Below the pieces are notes generated by a model, which saw only the letters and a program-made list of their open reading frames with translations, searched no databases and was not told where the DNA came from. Source: an uncultured Sulfitobacter sp. (lineage in GTDB: Bacteria > Pseudomonadota > Alphaproteobacteria > Rhodobacterales > Rhodobacteraceae). Taken from it: 50,357 nt of DNA. Positions 18,179-25,843 of the stretch are shown here, piece by piece. The stretch covers positions 1-50,357 of the forward strand of contig CALFWM010000057.1 of NCBI GenBank assembly GCA_937928635.1, written 5' to 3'. Position 1 is the stretch's first letter. Each line of letters starts with the position of its first letter. Made by a program: the position numbers and the translations under genes.

Positions 18179-19459
18179 ATGGCACTCGATACCCCCATCG
18201 CTCAGTACGATGCACCCGTAAAAGACCTGTATGAGATGGGTGAGATCCCCCCGATGGGTCATGTGCCAAAACAGATGTACGCCTGGACCATTCGTCGCGA
18301 ACGCCACGGTGACCCGGACAGCGCAATGCTGCAAGAAGTGGTCGATGTGCCGACGCTAGACAGCAACGAAGTGCTGGTGCTCGTGATGGCCGCTGGCATT
18401 AACTACAATGGCGTCTGGGCCGCGCGCGGTGTGCCGATCAGCCCTTTTGACGGCCACGGCCAGCCCTTTCACATCGCAGGTTCTGACGCCTCCGGCATCG
18501 TTTGGGCCGTGGGGGACAAGGTCAAACGCTGGAAAGTTGGCGATGAGGTGGTCATTCACTGCAATCAGGACGATGGCGATGATGAGTTCTGCAACGGTGG
18601 CGATCCGATGTACTCCACCTCTCAGCGCATCTGGGGGTATGAAACGCCGGATGGGTCATTTGCCCAGTTCACCAATGTGCAGGCCCAACAGTTGATGCCA
18701 CGCCCCAAGCACCTGACCTGGGAAGAGGGCGCGTGTTATACGCTGACCCTTGCCACCGCTTATCGGATGCTGTTTGGGCATGAGCCCCATGATCTGAAAC
18801 CTGGCCAGAACGTATTGGTCTGGGGCGCCTCGGGCGGCCTGGGGTCTTATGCGATCCAGTTGATCAACACGGCCGGTGCCAATGCGATTGGCGTGATCTC
18901 GGACGAAAGCAAACGTGATTTTGTGATGGATCTGGGGGCCAAGGGCGTTCTGAACCGCAAGGATTTCAACTGCTGGGGGCAGCTGCCCACGGTGAACACG
19001 CCGGAATATAACGCGTGGTTCAAAGAAGCGCGTAAGTTTGGCAAGGCGATCTGGGACATCACCGGGAAAGGCGTGAATGTCGATATGGTGTTTGAGCATC
19101 CGGGCGAGGCGACCTTCCCTGTCTCCACCTTTGTGGTCAAAAAGGGCGGTATGGTGGTGATCTGTGCCGGCACTTCCGGGTTTAACCTGACGTTTGACGT
19201 GCGCTATATGTGGATGCATCAGAAGCGTCTGCAAGGCAGCCACTTTGCCCACCTCGCGCAGGCTTCTGCGGCCAACAAGCTGATGCTGGAACGGCGGCTG
19301 GACCCATGCATGTCAGAGGTGTTCAACTGGGCCGAACTGCCGGAGGCGCATATGAAAATGATGCGCAATGAGCATAAGCCCGGCAATATGTCGGTGTTGG
19401 TGCAGGCCCCAAAGACAGGTTTGCGCACATTGGAAGACGCGCTGGGTGCCCGCAGGTAA
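18179..19459 (+). CDS. ccrA: Crotonyl-CoA carboxylase/reductase
   Basis: Key enzyme of the ethylmalonyl-CoA pathway: reductive carboxylation of crotonyl-CoA to ethylmalonyl-CoA with NADPH and CO2. 426 residues in the MDR superfamily, very close to known Rhodobacter Ccr sequences as I recall them. Visible: G-I-N-Y-N-G-V-W with the CO2-binding-region Asn77, the NADPH loop W-G-A-S-G-G-L-G-S-Y-A at about 214-224, and F-E-H-P-G-E-A-T-F-P and the Y-M-W-M-H-Q-K-R-L-Q-G-S-H-F active-site segments. AAGGAAAG precedes the ATG. With ecm on the other side of the cluster it defines the pathway. A terminator follows at 19508. Confidence 0.97.
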   Translation: MALDTPIAQYDAPVKDLYEMGEIPPMGHVPKQMYAWTIRRERHGDPDSAMLQEVVDVPTLDSNEVLVLVMAAGINYNGVWAARGVPISPFDGHGQPFHIAGSDASGIVWAVGDKVKRWKVGDEVVIHCNQDDGDDEFCNGGDPMYSTSQRIWGYETPDGSFAQFTNVQAQQLMPRPKHLTWEEGACYTLTLATAYRMLFGHEPHDLKPGQNVLVWGASGGLGSYAIQLINTAGANAIGVISDESKRDFVMDLGAKGVLNRKDFNCWGQLPTVNTPEYNAWFKEARKFGKAIWDITGKGVNVDMVFEHPGEATFPVSTFVVKKGGMVVICAGTSGFNLTFDVRYMWMHQKRLQGSHFAHLAQASAANKLMLERRLDPCMSEVFNWAELPEAHMKMMRNEHKPGNMSVLVQAPKTGLRTLEDALGARR

Positions 19460-19507
19460 CACTTTATAGGAGTAGTGTTAACACCCTCAAGTTGAAACTC
19501 CGCTATA

Positions 19508-19544
19508 AGAGCCCGCGAATCATACGATTGATCCGCGGGCTTTT
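19508..19544 (+). terminator. Intrinsic terminator of ccrA
   Basis: GCCCGCG (19511-19517) pairs with CGCGGGC (19534-19540), followed by TTTT; upstream A residues extend the stem. Located 49 bp after the ccrA stop. Confidence 0.85.
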
Positions 19545-19660
19545 GCCTATCTGATTCCCGCCTCCTTTTGGATCAATGACTTGTTAACCCTTCCCTCACT
19601 ATTTTCGGGGAGTTGAATTTTGCGAACTTCCGCAAGGGCTTAATACATTCTAGGGTTGCG

Positions 19661-19675
19661 TTAATCCTTCGTTAA
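19661..19675 (+). promoter_or_regulatory. CtrA-type binding site
   Basis: TTAA-tccttcg-TTAA, exactly the TTAA-N7-TTAA CtrA consensus, with the second half reading TTAACCAT. It lies 23 bp upstream of the GTG at 19698 in the intergenic region before the luxR/luxI locus, in a position compatible with direct promoter control. Confidence 0.6.
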
Positions 19676-19697
19676 CCATTTAGAAGCGAGCCTGACT

Positions 19698-19913
19698 GTG
19701 CAAACTGACTGGATATTGGACGTTTTGGCCGATCTAAAGACATTTGCGATGTCAAATGATCTGCCTGTTTTGGCCGAGCAATTAGATGACACCGCACTTG
19801 TCGCAATGGCCGAGATTGCCATGCGCGAGGAGAGAGACGCTGGCGAAAGATTTGGGGGCCAAGACGGGGCTGGAGAAGATACTGGCGTCGCTGGAGCAAG
19901 CGGACGGGCTTGA
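19698..19913 (+). CDS. Small protein upstream of luxR
   Basis: GTG-started 71-residue frame; residues 1-45 (M-Q-T-D-W-I-L-D-V-L-A-D-L-K...) are helical with Leu, Asp and Ala patterning like a real short protein, while the last 25 (from about G-E-R-F-G-G-Q) are Gly-rich and overlap the out-of-frame start of luxR. I recall short proteins of similar start next to ccrA-linked luxR genes in roseobacters, but cannot check this here. It sits directly behind the CtrA-type box and would be the first gene of the transcript. Function unknown. Confidence 0.6.
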   Translation: MQTDWILDVLADLKTFAMSNDLPVLAEQLDDTALVAMAEIAMREERDAGERFGGQDGAGEDTGVAGASGRA

Positions 19914-20571
19914 TGCGATGCAAGAGGTGAGCGTCGCGCTGCGGGCTCATTTGTTCATTGATCACGTTGCGTACCATTGGGTGGATTCTGCGGGTGACTA
20001 ATACGGTGCCGGGACCTATTCACTGGAATGGCAGCAACGTTACATGGAGCAAAATTATCAGCGCCTTGACCCGGTGGTGATAGGGTGCTTTCAACGGTTT
20101 CACCCGGTGGACTGGAAGCAGTTGGATTGGTCGGCAAAAGCGGTGCGCGCATTCCAGCGTGAGGCGATAGAATACGGGATTGGCAACCAAGGATATTCCG
20201 TGCCCGTGCGTGGGCCAAACGGCCAGTTTGCCTTGTTCACGGTGAATCACAGTTGCGACGATGCGACCTGGGCTGCGTTTACGGAAACCCACCGGCGTGA
20301 CCTGATCCTAATCGCCCATTATTTTAACGAAAAGGCGCTGGAATTTGAACCCAACCGCACCCCCGATTTCGCGCAGGCGCTGAGCCCGCGTGAGGTGGAC
20401 GCGATGACCTTGATTGCCATCGGTTACAGCCGTGCGCAGGTGGCCAGTACCTTGCAGATTTCAGAGCATACCCTGCGGGTCTACATCGAAAGCGCGCGGT
20501 TCAAATTGGGGGCAACAAACACGCCTCATGCGGTTGCCCGCGCCCTGACGCGGGGGTTGATCGTTGTGTAG
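19786..20571 (+). pseudogene. luxR: LuxR-family quorum-sensing regulator interrupted by an in-frame stop
   Basis: One reading frame carries a full LuxR-type regulator except for a single TAA at 19999-20001. Before it: about 45 credible residues (G-L-E-K-I-L-A-S-L ... H-V-A-Y-H-W-V-D-S-A-G-D). After it: Y-G-A-G-T-Y-S-L-E-W-Q-Q-R-Y, the W-x3-Y of the acyl-homoserine-lactone pocket, then D-P-V-V-I-G and F-A-L-F-T-V-N-H, and a C-terminal helix-turn-helix (L-S-P-R-E-V-D-A ... H-T-L-R-V-Y-I-E-S-A). No frameshift is needed. Restart at the in-frame ATG 20044 would yield 175 residues lacking the pocket Trp and first Tyr but keeping the HTH. The true start is unclear: ATG 19786 or TTG 19852, overlapping the small gene. 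Alternatives: sequencing error or read-through. Confidence 0.85.
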
Positions 20572-20724
20572 CATATCTGCCTGTGCCGCAGCAGGTGACT
20601 GTAATCAATAGATATTTCCGCACGCTGTTGCGGCCTGGTGCATTTTTGCGCGCGCAGGGTTAAGGCGTTTTTAGCGGCGCACTGGCTATCCCCTTGATCA
20701 TTCACTGGTCGAAGGGGCCCCAAA

Positions 20725-21360
20725 ATGCTGCGTTACATCTACGGATCAGACCTCCACAAACTCCCTGTTCTTGCGGCCTCCATGTTCAAGGATCGCGCGG
20801 ACCAATTCCGCACGCGATTGGGGTGGGAGGTCACGGTGAATGAGGCGGGCGAAGAGCGGGACGAATACGATGATATGAACCCGCTTTATGTGATTTGGGA
20901 AAACGACCAGGGCACCCATGGCGGCTCCATGCGGTTTTTGCCCACAACAGGCCCGGTCATGGTGAATGATCACTTTCAACACCTGACGACCGGAACGATC
21001 CGCAGCCCGCTGATCTGGGAATGTACCCGCTTTTGCCTGAACAAGGACGCGGATGGCACCGTTGCAGCGGCGCTTATGCTGGGCGGGGGTGAGATCATGC
21101 GCGGTTTTGGGGTGGCGCATTTTGTCGGCGTGTTTGACGCCCGTATGGTGCGGATTTACCGGATGATCGGCTCCTCCCCCGAGGTGCTGGGCAGTGAAGG
21201 TGAAGGGCATGACCGGATTGCCGTGGGCCTGTGGGAATTCAACACAGAGGCACAGGCCAAGGTTGCGGCGCGCTGCGGCATCAGCCCGCAACAATCCCAA
21301 CAGTGGTTTGAACAGGCCTTTGGTTCTTCCAGAACACAGGATTGGGCGCAAACCGGTTAA
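20725..21360 (+). CDS. luxI: Acyl-homoserine-lactone synthase (LuxI family)
   Basis: 211 residues. Makes acyl-homoserine lactones from acyl-ACP (or acyl-CoA) and S-adenosylmethionine in the cytoplasm. The N-terminus shows the family pattern with F-R-T-R-L-G-W-E-V (about 28-36), a following D-E-Y-D (the conserved acidic residues about 45-50), and M-R-F-L-P-T-T-G-P-V-M (about 72-82). The frame is intact, in contrast to the neighbouring luxR. AAGGGG precedes the ATG. The 153 bp before it contain no convincing lux box. A terminator-like inverted repeat follows at 21376. Confidence 0.93.
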   Translation: MLRYIYGSDLHKLPVLAASMFKDRADQFRTRLGWEVTVNEAGEERDEYDDMNPLYVIWENDQGTHGGSMRFLPTTGPVMVNDHFQHLTTGTIRSPLIWECTRFCLNKDADGTVAAALMLGGGEIMRGFGVAHFVGVFDARMVRIYRMIGSSPEVLGSEGEGHDRIAVGLWEFNTEAQAKVAARCGISPQQSQQWFEQAFGSSRTQDWAQTG

Positions 21361-21375
21361 TCCAAACTTGTAAAT

Positions 21376-21408
21376 GCAAGGTTTTACCCAACCGGGGGCA
21401 AACCTTGC
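21376..21408 (+). terminator. Terminator-like inverted repeat after luxI
   Basis: GCAAGGTTT (21376-21384) and AAACCTTGC (21400-21408), 15-nt loop, followed by TTTC. The T tract is short, so termination may be weak. Confidence 0.5.
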
Positions 21409-21443
21409 TTTCCCCTGTCGCTGCCCTCACGTAGGGTCGCGCC

Positions 21444-22988
21444 ATGAACGCACCCGCAGTCACATATTCCGACGATCAAGCCGCCGCCTTTGACGATGTG
21501 TCTGAGATGCTGCGCAGTGCTGGCATTGATCTGGAAGATTCGCTGTTGATGCCATCCCCCGGGGGGGCGGATCAGGTCATGGCAGTGATTGGCAAGGCGG
21601 GGTCAGGCAAAACCCTGCTGCTGGCCGAACTTTACAAAGCGCTGGAAAATGCAGGTGTCAGCGTTGTGTCAGGCGATTATGAGAGCCGCAAAAAGGGCGA
21701 TAAACGCACGCTTGCGATCCTTGCGCCAACCAACAAGGCCGCCAGCGTTTTGCGCCTGCGCGGGGTGCCGGCCACCACCATTCACCGCATTCTGTACACG
21801 CCGGTTTATGACCCGGAATACGAACGTATCGCGGAATGGCTGGCCGGATCAGGGGAGCGCCCCGAGGTTGAAGGGTTGACCGAGCTGGCCCTGGACCGCG
21901 CGGCTGCATTTTATGCCAACAACAAATCCATCCCCGGCGCGCTTGCCGCAGCGGGGTTGCGTGGCTCTGACTTTATTACCGGCTGGAAACGGCGGGAGGA
22001 ACCCTTGGACATTGGTTTTGTTGATGAATCTTCCATGCTGGATGACAAGCAATACGAAGACCTGTGCGAAATTTTTCCCACGCTTCTGTTGTTTGGGGAT
22101 CCGGCACAGCTTGCGCCCGTGAACCAATCCGGCGCGATGGTGTTTGACAAACTGCCCGAAAAACGGGTGCTGGAACTCAGCCGTGTGCATCGGCAGGACG
22201 CGGACAACCCGATCCTTGATCTGGCCCATGCACTGGGGGATCCGGATCTTGGATTTGAACAGTTTGAGCGGATGATCGAACAGGCCGCCGCCAAAGATGA
22301 CCGCGTGATCTGGGGCCAACGGGTGGAGGTTGACCTGATGGCCCGTTCCCCCGTGTTGGTCTGGCGCAACGCCACGCGCATTCGGCTGATCAACGCCTTC
22401 CGCAGCGTACACGGTGCGCCCGAAGATGCCCTATTGGCGGGGGAACCGCTGATCTGTGACGGCATCGAACTGCCCCTCAAACATCGGAAAAAACGCCTTG
22501 ATCTGGAGGCGCGTGGCCTGATCAAGGGCGCGCAGGTCATCTATCTGGGCGAGGGGCGCAAACCCGGTTTCAGCCGTCTGCATGTGATGGGGGCCGAGGA
22601 TCCACAGGTGTCAGCCGCCTCCATCGTCAAGATCGAAAAACCGGATGAGGAAGAACCGTTTATCCCCTTTGCCGCCCGCATGGGGGCTACGTTTTTGCAT
22701 GGTGCGGCAGTGACCATTCACAAGGCGCAGGGTTCCCAATGGGAAACGGTGCAGGTCTTTGCCCCCGACCTTTATGCCGCCGCGCGCATGGGCCGTATGG
22801 AGGCGGGCCAGCCGCTGTGGAAACGTCTGGCCTATGTGGCGATCACGCGTGCGCAGGAACGTCTGATCTGGGTGGTGCGCAACCGGTTGTCCAAACCCAC
22901 AGGGCCCTTGCAGGTGGATGATTTGCGCGCTGTCCCTGTCGCCCCCCTGACCCTGGACGCGCCGCAAGATGATGTGCACGACCTTTGA
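21444..22988 (+). CDS. RecD-like ATP-dependent DNA helicase
   Basis: 514 residues, superfamily 1B helicase. Walker A G-K-A-G-S-G-K-T (about 50-57); motif Ia L-A-P-T-N-K-A-A; Walker B D-E-S-S-M-L-D; motif III G-D-P-A-Q-L-A-P-V; the UvrD/RecD C-terminal part V-T-I-H-K-A-Q-G-S-Q-W-E and Y-V-A-I-T-R-A-Q-E-R-L. About 60 bp before the motif II region carry an inserted segment (about 115-165) compared with short RecD2 proteins. Role probably DNA repair or recombination; the partner is unknown. Its gene ends in the 112-bp intergenic zone that holds repeat copy B, convergent with the TIGR02186 gene. Confidence 0.9.
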   Translation: MNAPAVTYSDDQAAAFDDVSEMLRSAGIDLEDSLLMPSPGGADQVMAVIGKAGSGKTLLLAELYKALENAGVSVVSGDYESRKKGDKRTLAILAPTNKAASVLRLRGVPATTIHRILYTPVYDPEYERIAEWLAGSGERPEVEGLTELALDRAAAFYANNKSIPGALAAAGLRGSDFITGWKRREEPLDIGFVDESSMLDDKQYEDLCEIFPTLLLFGDPAQLAPVNQSGAMVFDKLPEKRVLELSRVHRQDADNPILDLAHALGDPDLGFEQFERMIEQAAAKDDRVIWGQRVEVDLMARSPVLVWRNATRIRLINAFRSVHGAPEDALLAGEPLICDGIELPLKHRKKRLDLEARGLIKGAQVIYLGEGRKPGFSRLHVMGAEDPQVSAASIVKIEKPDEEEPFIPFAARMGATFLHGAAVTIHKAQGSQWETVQVFAPDLYAAARMGRMEAGQPLWKRLAYVAITRAQERLIWVVRNRLSKPTGPLQVDDLRAVPVAPLTLDAPQDDVHDL

Positions 22989-23034
22989 TATGAAACTGCC
23001 GGTTCAGCGGCCCGCGCTGGTCTATTGCACTGGT

Positions 23035-23104
23035 CCTGCCACGCTTCGCGATCTCGGGACATCCGCGATATTCTATGTTTCAGATTAAAAGTCGGACGCT
23101 TTAC
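23035..23104 (-). repeat. 70-bp dispersed repeat, copy B
   Basis: Reverse complement matches 16211-16280 at 61 of 70 positions without gaps. Its end (23101-23104) includes the TAA stop of the minus-strand TIGR02186 gene, and the unit fills most of the gap between two convergent genes. Confidence 0.8.
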
Positions 23105-23859
23105 CGGCGGAACGCGCTGAACACCGCAGAGGCACCCCAACCTGCGGCAATGGCGATGGCCAGTGACATGATCCCATAGACCACAGTATTGTCGCGGCTC
23201 AGACGAAACAACCACCGTTCCAGCCCGACCTTGCGCACATAGATGGAGGTTTCGTGTTTGGAGATCACCTCACCATCGCGGGTCAGGAAAATGCGCGTGG
23301 CATAATTGCCTTCGGTCAGGGCGGCAGGCAGTTTGATCGCGGTGCGGAACAGGGTCTGCTCATCCACGCTCACCGCGCCCTCAACCAGCTGGTATTGGTC
23401 CGCGTTGGATTTGATGCGGATCAGGGCATCTGAAAAGGCGCTTGCATCTGTGATGTTCATCGGCGCGCCCACAGAACGGATGGCGCGGGGAATTGAAATG
23501 CGGTGGCGCAGGTCTTCAACATCGTTCAGCGACAGACCCAAAAGCGTGCTGCTCACAACGGCGTAAAAGCTGGGTGCTGCGTCCACTTCAACAGATTCCG
23601 TGTTCACCCAGATGCCAAGTCTCTTTTCCTTGCGCCGCACCGTGACCGGCTCTGACGGGCCGGCGACGGTCACAATGACCTCAACAGGTTTGCCCTCGGG
23701 GATAGGGGTCTCGCGTTTGATTGCGCCAAAAATCAGGATTTCGGAGCCGTCAAAACTGGTGTCAATCGACACCTGATCACTGCTGAGCCCCAGCACAATT
23801 TCCTCGGCTGTCACCAGCGTGGCCAGCAGCGAAAACCATATGACACACAGAATGCGCAT
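23101..23859 (-). CDS. TIGR02186-family membrane-anchored protein
   Basis: 252 residues: signal peptide (residues 1-18, ending T-A-E-E), a beta-rich extracytoplasmic part, and a C-terminal transmembrane helix (about 222-246) with a short cytoplasmic tail. The pattern G-I-W-V-N-T-E-S-V-E-V near the middle is characteristic of TIGR02186. The family is usually next to a TSUP permease in Rhodobacterales, as here: its ATG overlaps the TSUP stop by one base (TGATG), so both are one translational unit. Probable partner in sulfur-compound export; function not established. Confidence 0.85.
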   Translation of the reverse strand: MRILCVIWFSLLATLVTAEEIVLGLSSDQVSIDTSFDGSEILIFGAIKRETPIPEGKPVEVIVTVAGPSEPVTVRRKEKRLGIWVNTESVEVDAAPSFYAVVSSTLLGLSLNDVEDLRHRISIPRAIRSVGAPMNITDASAFSDALIRIKSNADQYQLVEGAVSVDEQTLFRTAIKLPAALTEGNYATRIFLTRDGEVISKHETSIYVRKVGLERWLFRLSRDNTVVYGIMSLAIAIAAGWGASAVFSAFRR

Positions 23860-24770
23860 CAGTGCCCTGCACCACCAAGGGAGTACAATTCTGCCGGTTG
23901 CAGCAACAGATCAAGGGCGAGTTTGCCGCAGACGGCCAGCACCATCAGGGCAAGCAGAATGCGCAGCTGTTCAGCCTTCATTTTGACGCCAATGCGGGTG
24001 CCAACCTGGGCCCCGATCACGCCCCCCACCAGCAAGAGCACCGCCAGCACCACATCAACCGTGTAGTTGGTTGTGGCATGCAGCATGGTGGTAAAGGCGG
24101 TGACAAAAATGATCTGGAACAAAGAGGTGCCCACAACAACCTTGGTCGGCATGCCCAGCAGGTAAATCATGGCAGGCACCATAATGAATCCGCCCCCCAC
24201 GCCCATAATCGCGGCCAGCACACCCACGCAAACCCCGACAACCAAAGGCGGGATCACAGAGATATAAAGCCCGGAAACCCGGAACCGCATTTTGAAGGGC
24301 AGCCCGTGGATCCAATTGTGTTTCTTGCGGGCGGGTGGCTTGCCCTTTTTCGTTTTGCGGATCGCATTGAGCGATTCAAAGAACATCAGCCCGCCAATGA
24401 CACCCAGAAAGACAACGTAACAGAGCTTTACCAGCAGATCGACCTGACCCTGCGCCTTGAGAATGTTGAAGACGTATACGCCAAGGGCGGCCCCCACCAA
24501 CCCGCCAATCAGCAGCACGGTGCCTATCCTCAGATCGACGGTTTTACGCTTGAAATGGGCCAAGACACCGGAAAAGGACGATGCCACAATCTGGTTTGCC
24601 TCAGTCGCCACTGCCACCGCCGGGGGAATGCCGATAAAGAACAAAAGCGGCGTCATCAAAAAGCCGCCGCCAACCCCAAACATGCCAGACAAAACACCCA
24701 CAAGTCCGCCCAACCCCAGGAGGAGAAAGGCGTTGACCGACACTTCGGCAATGGGGAGGAAGACCTGCAT
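23859..24770 (-). CDS. TSUP-family sulfite exporter (TauE/SafE-like) permease
   Basis: 303 residues with about eight transmembrane helices and two internal repeats, each with the signature G-M-F-G-V-G-G-G-F-L-M-T-P (about 29-41) and A-I-M-G-V-G-G-G-F-I-M-V-P (about 184-196). These repeats are typical of TSUP carriers moving sulfite, sulfoacetate or related organosulfur anions. First gene of a two-gene unit with TIGR02186. AAGGGGG precedes the ATG. Two TTAAC half-sites lie 9-26 bp upstream (24779-24796), but their spacing of 10 does not fit CtrA. Confidence 0.9.
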   Translation of the reverse strand: MQVFLPIAEVSVNAFLLLGLGGLVGVLSGMFGVGGGFLMTPLLFFIGIPPAVAVATEANQIVASSFSGVLAHFKRKTVDLRIGTVLLIGGLVGAALGVYVFNILKAQGQVDLLVKLCYVVFLGVIGGLMFFESLNAIRKTKKGKPPARKKHNWIHGLPFKMRFRVSGLYISVIPPLVVGVCVGVLAAIMGVGGGFIMVPAMIYLLGMPTKVVVGTSLFQIIFVTAFTTMLHATTNYTVDVVLAVLLLVGGVIGAQVGTRIGVKMKAEQLRILLALMVLAVCGKLALDLLLQPAELYSLGGAGH

Positions 24771-24874
24771 GCGCCCCCTTAACGTAGATACCTTAACAAG
24801 ATCAACTCTCCATGCTGCTGTGCAGCAAGGAGGACTGATAGCAAGGGGTAATCTGGCCTTATGGGGGTAAGTCG

Positions 24875-25843
24875 TTAACGTTCTTTGACATAAGGTTCAC
24901 CGCCCGCCCGAGGCGGAATGGCCCGCCCCCCGAACCCCGCCAGAATGATCACCGGCAGGATGTAGGGCAGGGCGCTTAGCAGGGCGCTGTTGATTTGAAT
25001 GCCGCTCACCGCCTGAATCACATCAGGCCGCGTTTCGAGCGCACCAAAAAAGCCAAACAGCAGGGTTGCATAAAGCGCATGCCAGGGGCGCCATTTGGCA
25101 AAGATCAACGCGGCAAGCGCGATAAATCCACGCCCCGCCGACATATCTTTGATAAAGCCGGCTTGCAGGGCAGTGGACAAATAGGCCCCGGCAATCCCGC
25201 ACAGTACGCCACAGATCAGCACCGCCGCATAGCGCAGCCGTAAGACGGAGACACCCGCCGTGTCCACCGCCGCCGGGTTCTCCCCGACGGCCCGCAGACG
25301 CAAGCCAAAGCGCGTGCGCGACAGCACCCACCAGGTGAAAGGCACAGCGGCAAAGGCAATATAGACAAGGATGGAGTGACCCGAGATAAGCTCCGCATAA
25401 AGCGGCCCGAATACGGGCACATCAGCCAGGGCCTTCGCCCCCGGCAAGGTGATCCCTTCAAACCGGGACTCCCCGGAGAGGGCAGGGGTGCGTCCGCCTT
25501 GTTTGAACACATCCTGCGCGATCACAACCGCAAGGCCCGCCGCCAAAAAGTTGATCGCCACGCCGGAAATCAACTGGTTGCCGCGAAAGGTGATGGAGGC
25601 GATGCCGTGGATCACGCTGAGTACCAGTGACGCGCCAATTCCCGCCAAAAGGCCAACCCAGACCGACCCGGAGGTAAAGGCAATGGCCGCCGATACAAAG
25701 GCGGCGGCAAGCATCTTGCCCTCAAGACCGATGTCAAAAATACCGGCGCGTTCGCTGAACAGACCCGCAAGGCAAGCCAGCAACAACGGGGTGGCCAGAC
25801 GCACGGTACTGTCAAGCAGCTGAAGGAAGGTAAGATAATCCAT
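24875..25843 (-). CDS. ABC transporter permease, BMP-type (nucleoside) importer
   Basis: 322 residues, about eight to nine transmembrane helices. E-R-A-G-I-F-D-I-G-L-E-G-K-M-L and G-L-R-L-R-A-V-G-E-N-P-A-A-V-D are signatures of the second permease of BMP-family importers (YufQ/NupQ-like), which take up nucleosides or related purines in known cases. The ATG at 25843 overlaps the stop of the upstream permease by one base; a longer frame to 25987 overlaps that gene and is rejected. Last gene of the five-gene operon. Confidence 0.92.
   Translation of the reverse strand: MDYLTFLQLLDSTVRLATPLLLACLAGLFSERAGIFDIGLEGKMLAAAFVSAAIAFTSGSVWVGLLAGIGASLVLSVIHGIASITFRGNQLISGVAINFLAAGLAVVIAQDVFKQGGRTPALSGESRFEGITLPGAKALADVPVFGPLYAELISGHSILVYIAFAAVPFTWWVLSRTRFGLRLRAVGENPAAVDTAGVSVLRLRYAAVLICGVLCGIAGAYLSTALQAGFIKDMSAGRGFIALAALIFAKWRPWHALYATLLFGFFGALETRPDVIQAVSGIQINSALLSALPYILPVIILAGFGGRAIPPRAGGEPYVKER

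Noticed and set aside
20572..20724. Possible lux box before luxI (CCTG...CAGG at 20580-20595; CCCCTT...AAGGGG at 20690-20717)
   Set aside because: Spacing does not fit the 18-20 bp lux box, and the second pair includes the ribosome-binding site.
23862..24782. Plus-strand frame of 306 codons over the TSUP gene
   Set aside because: Antisense shadow: rich in His, Gln and Asn, while the opposite strand encodes a clear TSUP permease.
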